Shown in pieces: positions 55,675 to 64,000 of a stretch of DNA of 64,000 nt (position 1 is the stretch's first letter; every line of letters starts with the position of its first letter). The notes beneath the pieces are model-generated. The model saw nothing but the letters and a program-made list of their open reading frames with translations, was not told the origin of the DNA and did no database searches. Source of the DNA: PNOJ01 sp016706845 (GTDB taxonomy: Bacteria > Krumholzibacteriota > Krumholzibacteriia > LZORAL124-64-63); contig JADJIV010000011.1 in the NCBI GenBank assembly GCA_016706845.1, forward strand, positions 1 to 64,000. Direction: 5' to 3'. A program made the translations under genes and the position numbers.

Positions 55675-58267
55675 ATGCCACGGAAACCTCTCGCCATCAC
55701 GCTCGCCCTGCTCGCCCTGACCATCCTCTTCGCCTCGCCCGGCTTCGCCGCCGCCACGCGGGCCTTCGTGCCTGCACAGGACGGCTTCGTGCCGCAGGCG
55801 AAGGAAGTCGAACTGTACGCCCCGGACCGCCTGCTCGTGCAGCTCACGCCCGGCGGCCTGACCGCCTCGCGGCTGCCCATGCTGCTCGACAAGGGCGCCC
55901 GCGCTCCCGGCGCCGCGACCGGCCTCGCGTCGCTCGACGCCCTGGCCGCCGCCGCCGGCGTGCGCGCCGTCGAGCGCCCCTACGACCTGCCCGCCGACGC
56001 CGCCAAGGCGGCGGACCTCGGCGCCGACCGCTGGTTCATGTTCCGCTTCGAGACGAAGCAGGACATGGCCGACGTGGCCAAGGCGCTCGGGCGCGACCCG
56101 TCCGTCGAGGCCGTGTCCCTGGACTGGGTGGCCTTCCCGGCCGTCGTGCCCGCCGACCCCCTCTATGCCAGCCACTGGGGCCACAACAACACCGCCCAGC
56201 TGCCCGGCCTGGACTGGGGCGGCACCTACGACCACACCCTGACCACCACCGTCGGCGTCCCCGGCTTCGACGCCAACGCCCAGGCGGCCTGGGACGGCAC
56301 CCAGGGCTACGGCAGCAGCAGCGTGGTCGTGGCCATCATCGACAGCGGCGTGGACATCGACCACCCGGACCTGCGCCTGGTCACTGGCTACGACTTCGGC
56401 AGCAACGACACCAACCCCGACGACAACAGCACCACCGCCGGCCACGGCACCTGCTGCGCCGGCGTGGTCGCCTCGATGAACAACACGATCGGCTGCGCCG
56501 GCATCGCCGCCGGCGTCAGCATCATGCCGCTGAAGGTCGCCACCTCCACCGGGGCGATGTACTTCTCGGCGATCCAGAGCGCCCTGTACTACGCGGCCGA
56601 CCACGCGGCCGACGTCGTCAGCATGAGCCTGGGCGCCGCGATCAGCAGCGACTCGGCCACCGACACGGCCATCCTCTACGCCTACAACGCGGGCTGCACG
56701 ATCCTGGCCGCGACGGGCAACGAGAACATGAGCACCATCAGCTACCCGGCCATCAACGCCAACGTGATCGGCGTCGGCGCGGCTTCCCCCTGCGGCGAGC
56801 GCAAGCGCAGCTCGAGCAGCAGCACCGAGGTCAACTCCGGCGTGGCGACCGATCCCAACGGCTACACCTGCGACGGCGAGCGCTGGTGGGGCTCGAACTA
56901 CGGCACGACGACGCAGAACGGCGCCGGCGCCGTGGACGTCATCGCCCCGACGATCCTGCCCACCACCGACATCGTCGGCACCGGCGGCTACCGCACGGGC
57001 GACTACGAGCCCTTCTTCAACGGCACCAGCTGCGCCACGCCGTACGCGGCGGGCGTCTGCGCCCTGATCGTCTCGAAGAACCCGACCTGGACTCCGGCGC
57101 AGATCCGCACCCAGCTGCTGACCACCGCCCAGGACGTGACCTCGGTCGAGTCCGCGGCGGGCTGGGACCGCTACGCCGGCTTCGGCATGGTCGACGCCGC
57201 CGCGGCCGTCGGCGGCGTCACGATCCCCCGTGGCCCCGGTCGCCAACTTCTCGGCCACGCCGCTGACGGGCGCCGCGCCCCTGGCGGTCGTGTTCACCGA
57301 CCTGTCCACCAACTCGCCCACGAGCTGGAGCTGGACCTTCGGCGACGGCGGCACCTCGACGCTGAAGAGCCCCAGCCACACCTACGCCGCGACCGGCACC
57401 TACACCGTCACGCTGACGGCGACCAACAGCGCCGGCTCCGACGGCGAGACCAAGACCGGCTACATCGTCGTCTCGACGTCGTCGGGCACCTGGACCACCA
57501 TCACCTCGGACAACTTCGAGACCGGCATGGGGTCCTACACCGACGGCGGCAACGACATGTCGCGCTACACGGCCACCGTCAACGCCCACCAGGGCGCCGC
57601 GGCGGCCGACATCCAGGACAACAGCGGCACCAAGTCGTCCTTCTACCACACCACCGGCAAGAACGTGACCGGCTACTCGAACCTCGAGGTCAGCTTCTGG
57701 TTCAAGGCCGTGAGCATGGAGACCGGCGAGGACTTCTGGGTGCAGTACTACGACGGCGCCGCCTGGCGCACGGTGGCCACCTACAAGGCGGGGACCGACT
57801 TCGTCGTCAACACCTTCTACAACAAGGTCGTGACGATCCCCCGCGCCACCTACGCCTACCCGACCGCCGCCAAGCTGCGCTTCATGTGCGACGCCGGCGA
57901 CGACACCGACGACGTCTACATCGACGAGATCGTGTTCCGCGGCTACACCGCGGCCCTGGCGGCCGCCCCGGCCGACGAGCTCGCGGCGGACAAGGCCCTG
58001 CCGACCCCGTTCGCGTTGGGCCGGAACCGCCCGAACCCGTTCAACCCCTCCACCACGTTCGAGTTCAGCCTGCCGGCCGAAGCGCACGTGCTGGTCCGGG
58101 TGTTCGACGTGAAGGGCCGCACGGTGGCCACCCTGGCCGACGGCCAGTACGGCGCCGGCGCCCACAGCCTGCGCTGGGACGCCGCGGAGTTCGCCTCGGG
58201 CACGTACTTCTACCGCCTCGACGCGGACGGCCGCTCGAGCGTCCGCAAGATGACGCTGCTGAAGTAG
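55675..58267 (+). CDS. Secreted S8 subtilisin-like protease with PKD and FlgD-Ig C-terminal domains (one frameshift)
   Basis: ATG 55675, five bases after AGGAG. Signal peptide (residues 1-26), an I9-like propeptide, then the S8 domain with the catalytic Asp in VVVAIIDSGVDIDHPDL (about 223), His in GHGTCCAGVVASM (about 260) and Ser in NGTSCATPYAAGVCAL (about 452). A PKD domain follows (VANFSATPLTGAAPLAVVF, then WSWTFGDGGTSTLKSPSHTY), then a beta-sandwich (MAM/CBM-like) and a FlgD-Ig-like C-terminus (RPNPFNPSTTFEFSLP ... SVRKMTLLK). The frame slips at CCCCC near 57229. This is an extracellular scavenging protease routed by its C-terminal domain. A strong terminator follows. Confidence 0.92.
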
Positions 58268-58293
58268 CGTCCGACCGGAGTGCGACGAACGAA

Positions 58294-58330
58294 GGCCCGG
58301 CCGGACCGCGAGGTCCGGCCGGGCCGTTTC
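58294..58330. terminator. Bidirectional terminator
   Basis: A 14-bp perfect stem GGCCCGGCCGGACC/GGTCCGGCCGGGCC with GCGA loop and GTTTC after, between the subtilase and speA (convergent). Confidence 0.88.
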
Positions 58331-58350
58331 ACATGCCGGACGCGCCGGCG

Positions 58351-60255
<1,905 letters not shown>

Positions 60256-60325
60256 GGGCGTGCTGTTCTCCTGCGTTGGGGACCGGGTCGCCGCGCGAGC
60301 GGGACAATCTAACACATAAAACGGG

Positions 60326-62836
60326 TCAGCGGGCCATCCGGATCAGGAACGGGTACTCCTGGTCCTCCGGGTTGGCCTGGACGGCCTGCTGCAGGGCCTG
60401 CAGGCCGCCGCGGGGATCGCCGCCGGTCTGGCGGATCAGGCTCTCGGTCAGCAGCCGGTTGCCCTCGACGAAGCGGGCCATGAGGGCCGGGTCCGGGATC
60501 CCGTCGAAGACCGCCCCGACCCCGACGCGGCGCTCCTGCAGGTAGCGCAGGTTCGCCGACAGGTTGGCCTCGTCCAGGCAGCCCGGGGCGAAGAACTCGG
60601 TGTACGAGCGGTCGTCGGTGTTGAGCCGGGCCCCCGCGGACAGCCGGGCGATCGCCGGGCCGTCCAGGACCAGGGTCGCCGCCAGGTGGTAGGGGTCGCC
60701 GTAGAAGCTCGGGTCCTGCCCCAGCGCGGCGGCGCGGGCGGCCCAGTCGGCGAAGTCGACCCGCAGCGGCGCGGTCGAGCCCAGCAGCACGGCGTGGTAG
60801 TGGCCCAGCCAGACGGCGCAGTCGGGGAACACGTCGTGGAAGGTGGCGATCAGCCCCATCAGCTCCTCGGAGCGCAGCTTGTGCAGCGGCAGGTACTGCG
60901 ACACCAGGCCGCCGGGGTTCAGGCGCGACCGGCACAGCTCGAAGTACTCGCGTGTGTACAGGTTGCCCGAGCCGAGCACCGGGTGCGTCGGGTCGCAGGA
61001 GATCAGGTCGTACTTCTGCGCTGACGCCTGCAGGCGCCGCCGCCCGTCGCCCTGCACGATCGTCAGGCGCGGGTCGGCGACCACGTCGCGGTTCAGCTCG
61101 CGGTAGTAGGACGCGGCCTCCTTCAGCCCCGGCACCAGCTCGACGCAGGTGATCGACCGCACCTCCGGATGCGCGGCGATGGCCGAGGTCGTCACGCCGA
61201 TGCCGAAGCCGATCACCAGCACGTCGCGCAGTTCGGGCCGCACCAGGAACGGGAAGTGCCCGACCATCTTGACGACCTTGACCGCGTCGTAGGACGAGCC
61301 GATCACCGCGCTGTTGTTGACGTAGGTGTAGAGGGCCTGCGAGCGGGTGTCGCGGTCCCGCCCCACCGTGACGGTCCCCTCGACGGTCTCGTCGTAGAAC
61401 AGCACCTCGCGGTCGAAGCGGCCGAACGAGGGCGGCAGGATGCGGACCTGCGGCCGCCAGGCCGCGACCGCCAGCAGCAGCGCGAGCGCCGCGAGCAGGA
61501 TGCGCCCGGTGCGCGCCGGCGCGCCGCCGCGGCGCGCGACGAACCAGGCCGCGGCGACCGGCGCCGCGGCCACGGCCACGATCGCGACGGCCGCGCCCAG
61601 CGCCGGGATCAGCACGAACGCCGCCGCGAGCGGCCCGAGCACGCAGCCGGCGGTGTTGATCGCCAGCACCGTGCCGATGTCCCGCCCCACGCCGCCGCGG
61701 CCGGTTCCCCGGTTGCCGGAGGCCGCCAGGCTGCAGGCCAGCGGGAAGGCGTAGCCGGAGCACGCCGCGGGCGGCACCACGATCAGCAGGGACGCCACCA
61801 GCGGCAGCAGCAGGATGCGCACCAGGGCGTTCCCGGACGCCTCCTGGAAGGGGAACATCAGCAGCTCGGGCAGGCGCGCCAGCAGCAGCAACCCCAGCAG
61901 CGCGGTCGCCGCCAGCAGCAGCAGGGCGCGCAGCAGGGACCGCCCCGGGTCGGCCAGGCGGTCGGCGCGCCGGTGGAACAGCGCGCTGCCCAGGTACAGG
62001 CCCAGGATCGCCATCGAGGCGATCAGCGCGAAGGTGTAGCTGGTGTTCGTCAGGTAGATGCGGAACATCCGCATCCAGACGACCTGCAGGGCGAGGATGG
62101 CGAAGCCGCAGGCGAAAGCGGCGACCGAAATGTACGAGAGGGCGACGGCGCGGGCGGTGTCCGAAGACGCGAAGGACGCAAGCGCGGACGAGGGCGCAGT
62201 AGCAACGGCGACCACGGGCGATTCCACCGACCTGCGGGTCACGAGCAGCCAGGCGCCGAGCCCCAGATCGACGGCCACGGCCAGGGCGAGGGTCAGGTCC
62301 TGCCCCAGAGCCCCCAGCAGAACGAACCCGGCCGCGAGCCCGCCCAGGGCGCTGCCCAGCGTCTCCAGCGCGTACAGCCGGCCCAGAGCCGGCGCCAAAG
62401 GCCCGCGTCCGGCGGCGGCGAGCCGCCCGGCGAGCGGGAACAGGCCGCCCATCAGGAACGAGGGCACGCCCAGCAGCAGCGCGGCGCCCGCGTGCGCGGC
62501 CGCCGGACCCAGCCGCGGCAGCAGCGCGCCCGCCAGGACGTAGGCGAAGGCGCCCAGAACACCAAGTCCCAAAAGCAGATACGACAACAGCGCCCAGGGC
62601 CGGCGCGTGCGGTCGGCGGCGCGGCCCCAGACGGCCGCCCCGGCCCCGAAACCGGCCATGAAGACCGCCAGCACCAGCGTGGCCGCGGTGACCGTGGCGC
62701 CCAGGACCAGGGATAGCAGGCGGTTCCAGACGACTTCGTGGATCAGGAAGGAGAAGCCGGCCAGAAACACGACCAGGTCGAGGACGGCCTGGCCGGGGGC
62801 GGCGGTGCTGGAGTCGCGGCGCGGGGTCCGGGTCAT
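60326..62836 (-). CDS. Membrane MFS-like / spermidine-synthase-like fusion protein
   Basis: 836 residues; ATG 62836 has GGAG six bases upstream. The first half has about 12-14 hydrophobic helices resembling an MFS-like transporter (VFLAGFSFLIHEVVWNRLLS; LLLGVPSFLMGGLFPLAG). The second half is a spermidine-synthase-type Rossmann domain (DVLVIGFGIGVTTSAIAAH, TCVELVPGLKEAASYY, YDLISCDPTHPVLGSGNLYT, NPGGLVSQYLPLH). The usual catalytic Asp region reads SCDPTHP. Such 'fused MFS/spermidine synthase' proteins are common but not proven to make spermidine; they may act on or export a polyamine-like substrate. Linkage to speA supports a polyamine role. Confidence 0.85.
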   Translation of the reverse strand: MTRTPRRDSSTAAPGQAVLDLVVFLAGFSFLIHEVVWNRLLSLVLGATVTAATLVLAVFMAGFGAGAAVWGRAADRTRRPWALLSYLLLGLGVLGAFAYVLAGALLPRLGPAAAHAGAALLLGVPSFLMGGLFPLAGRLAAAGRGPLAPALGRLYALETLGSALGGLAAGFVLLGALGQDLTLALAVAVDLGLGAWLLVTRRSVESPVVAVATAPSSALASFASSDTARAVALSYISVAAFACGFAILALQVVWMRMFRIYLTNTSYTFALIASMAILGLYLGSALFHRRADRLADPGRSLLRALLLLAATALLGLLLLARLPELLMFPFQEASGNALVRILLLPLVASLLIVVPPAACSGYAFPLACSLAASGNRGTGRGGVGRDIGTVLAINTAGCVLGPLAAAFVLIPALGAAVAIVAVAAAPVAAAWFVARRGGAPARTGRILLAALALLLAVAAWRPQVRILPPSFGRFDREVLFYDETVEGTVTVGRDRDTRSQALYTYVNNSAVIGSSYDAVKVVKMVGHFPFLVRPELRDVLVIGFGIGVTTSAIAAHPEVRSITCVELVPGLKEAASYYRELNRDVVADPRLTIVQGDGRRRLQASAQKYDLISCDPTHPVLGSGNLYTREYFELCRSRLNPGGLVSQYLPLHKLRSEELMGLIATFHDVFPDCAVWLGHYHAVLLGSTAPLRVDFADWAARAAALGQDPSFYGDPYHLAATLVLDGPAIARLSAGARLNTDDRSYTEFFAPGCLDEANLSANLRYLQERRVGVGAVFDGIPDPALMARFVEGNRLLTESLIRQTGGDPRGGLQALQQAVQANPEDQEYPFLIRMAR

Positions 62837-63020
62837 CGGCGCTCCGGAGGCTGATCGGGATTCGGTCGACGCCGCGCCAATCTAACACGCGGGCGGGGGC
62901 CGGTCAGGAGAATACGCCCCACGCCCGCACCGCGCCGCCGGTTCTTGCCCCGCGGTCCGGAACGGGGCTTACTGGCCGGGATACGCCCGTCACCGACCGA
63001 TCCTCACAGGGGGCCACTCC

Positions 63021-64000
63021 ATGATCAGGCGTCTGCCGCTCCGTGCTCGTCCTGCTGGCCGCCCTGTCCGCCGCCGCGTGCGCCGCCGCCGCGGACCCCG
63101 CGTCGCCGGTCCCGCTCGACCCGGCGGTGATCACCGGCGAGCTGCCCAACGGCCTGCACTACTACGTGCGCGAGAACGCCAAGCCCGAGCAGCGCGCCGC
63201 GCTGTGGCTGGTGGTCGGCGCCGGCAGCGTGGACGAGGACGACGACCAGCTCGGCCTCGCGCACCTGGTCGAGCACATGGCCTTCAACGGCACGGAGAAC
63301 TTTCCGCGCCAGGCCCTCATCGATTACCTCGAATCGGTCGGCATGCAGTTCGGGCCCGAGGTCAACGCCTACACGAACCAGAACGAGACGGTCTACATGC
63401 TGCAGGTGCCCACCGACCGGCCGGAGCTGCTGGCCACGGGGCTGCAGGTCCTGGAGGAGTGGGCGCACCTGGTGAGCTTCGACGACGAGGAGATCGACAA
63501 GGAGCGCGGCGTCGTCATCGAGGAGTGGCGCAGCGGCCGCGGCGCCGACGAGCGCATGTACGACGAGCTGCTGCCCATCGTCTTTTTCGGTTCGCGCTAC
63601 GCCGAGCGCAACACGATCGGCGACCCGGAGATCATCCGCAACACACCCCACGACACCCTGCGCCGCTTCTACCGCGACTGGTACCGGCCCGACCTGATGG
63701 CCGTCGTGGCCGTCGGCGACTTCGACGGGGCCGCGATGGAAGCCTCGATCCGCGAGCGCTTCGCGGCCATCCCGCGTCCGGCCGCGCCGCGGCCGCTGCT
63801 GCAACCGGAGGTGCCCGACCACGACCGAGTCCTGTACGGCGTGGCGACCGATCCCGAGGCGTCGAACACCACGGTCTCGCTGCTGTTCAAGCATGCGCCC
63901 GACTCGGAGACGACGATCGCCGATTTCCGTCGTGGCGTGCTCGGCCAAATCGCCGTCGCGATGCTGCGCAGCCGTCTGGCGGAGCTGTCGCGCCTGGCCG
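63021..64000 (+). CDS. M16-family zinc peptidase (insulinase/processing-peptidase-like), 3' end outside the window
   Basis: The zinc motif HLVEHMAFNGTENF (HxxEH) near residue 85 and the downstream Glu in EEIDKERGVVIEEWR place it in M16. The start is probably ATG 63021 (AGGGGG upstream), giving MIRRLPL, with the hydrophobic signal (VLVLLAALSAAACAAAA) in the next frame after an indel near 63041-63045. A GTG at 63043 is in frame but would give a signal without basic residues. Export to the periplasm is likely, with peptide degradation as its role. It is truncated at about 310 residues; full proteins of this type are often 450 or 900. Confidence 0.88.
   Translation, partial: MIRRLPLRARPAGRPVRRRVRRRRGPRVAGPARPGGDHRRAAQRPALLRARERQARAARRAVAGGRRRQRGRGRRPARPRAPGRAHGLQRHGELSAPGPHRLPRIGRHAVRARGQRLHEPERDGLHAAGAHRPAGAAGHGAAGPGGVGAPGELRRRGDRQGARRRHRGVAQRPRRRRAHVRRAAAHRLFRFALRRAQHDRRPGDHPQHTPRHPAPLLPRLVPARPDGRRGRRRLRRGRDGSLDPRALRGHPASGRAAAAAATGGARPRPSPVRRGDRSRGVEHHGLAAVQACARLGDDDRRFPSWRARPNRRRDAAQPSGGAVAPG

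Noticed and set aside
53772..57266. A 1,164-codon plus-strand frame across the sulfatase and subtilase genes
   Set aside because: Out-of-frame shadow of both genes; Arg/Pro/Gly-rich without domains.

Overview
The window is a GC-rich chromosomal segment carrying ordinary housekeeping genes, many secreted peptidases, efflux pumps and sensor/kinase genes. Three secreted proteins end in a FlgD-Ig-like domain with a PNPFNP motif (near 27.4, 36.7 and 58.0 kb). Together with choice-of-anchor-J/Omp28-like modules, TPR-bearing Ser/Thr kinases and tricorn-type proteases, this points to an FCB-group lineage such as Krumholzibacteriota, Eisenbacteria or relatives. That assignment is inferred from protein style, not from a marker phylogeny. 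Many genes are interrupted by single-base indels, mostly in G/C runs (about twenty sites). This looks like unpolished long-read or metagenomic assembly error rather than decay, so broken genes are annotated across their frameshifts.

Layout. 0-4.5 kb: a truncated HlyD-type adaptor (minus) and a TPR-linked Ser/Thr kinase (plus). 4.6-10.5 kb: a sensor kinase / NtrC-type regulator pair flanked on both sides by secreted Asp-rich, thrombospondin-3-like repeat proteins, followed by a beta-barrel-like gene. An identical palindrome, GTCGAA-N3-TTCGAC, lies in both intergenic regions around the pair. 10.5-11.7 kb: an insertion sequence with clear terminal inverted repeats and a 9-bp target duplication, landed on the stop codon of the barrel gene. 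11.8-14.7 kb: a MerR regulator and VIT/vWA protein operon with a consensus sigma70 promoter and an apparently leaderless start. 14.8-25.5 kb: mostly minus-strand genes: small membrane protein, Cys/His-rich exported protein, S9 peptidase, GlnS, two lipoproteins, PrxQ/Bcp peroxiredoxin, Cys-rich exported protein, exonuclease III, a secreted protein and a methyltransferase. 25.7-31.6 kb: a FlgD-tailed secreted protein, a hotdog thioesterase with a proline-rich tail encoded by poly-C, and a tricorn-like protease.

32.1-35.6 kb: a plus-strand operon of an extremely acidic microprotein, agmatinase, a deoxyhypusine-synthase-like protein that keeps the catalytic lysine, a divergent protein kinase and an RluA pseudouridine synthase. 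35.6-40.6 kb: a coiled-coil exported protein, a FlgD-tailed lipase-like protein, a secreted protein and an HNH endonuclease. 40.9-53.5 kb: one efflux adaptor with two tandem RND permeases, a second tricorn-like protease and an M3 oligoendopeptidase. 53.7-64 kb: a membrane sulfatase-type transferase, an S8 subtilase with PKD and FlgD domains, arginine decarboxylase (SpeA), an MFS-spermidine synthase fusion and the start of an M16 peptidase.

The two polyamine loci complement each other: SpeA makes agmatine, SpeB makes putrescine, and the DHS-like and spermidine-synthase-like enzymes could extend it. The most interesting items are the putative two-component/sigma54 regulon built around the Asp-rich repeat proteins, the acidic microprotein coupled to polyamine synthesis, a possible C-terminal sorting motif shared by two otherwise unrelated secreted proteins, and the leaderless MerR/VIT-vWA operon. 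No tRNA, rRNA or CRISPR array was recognised.
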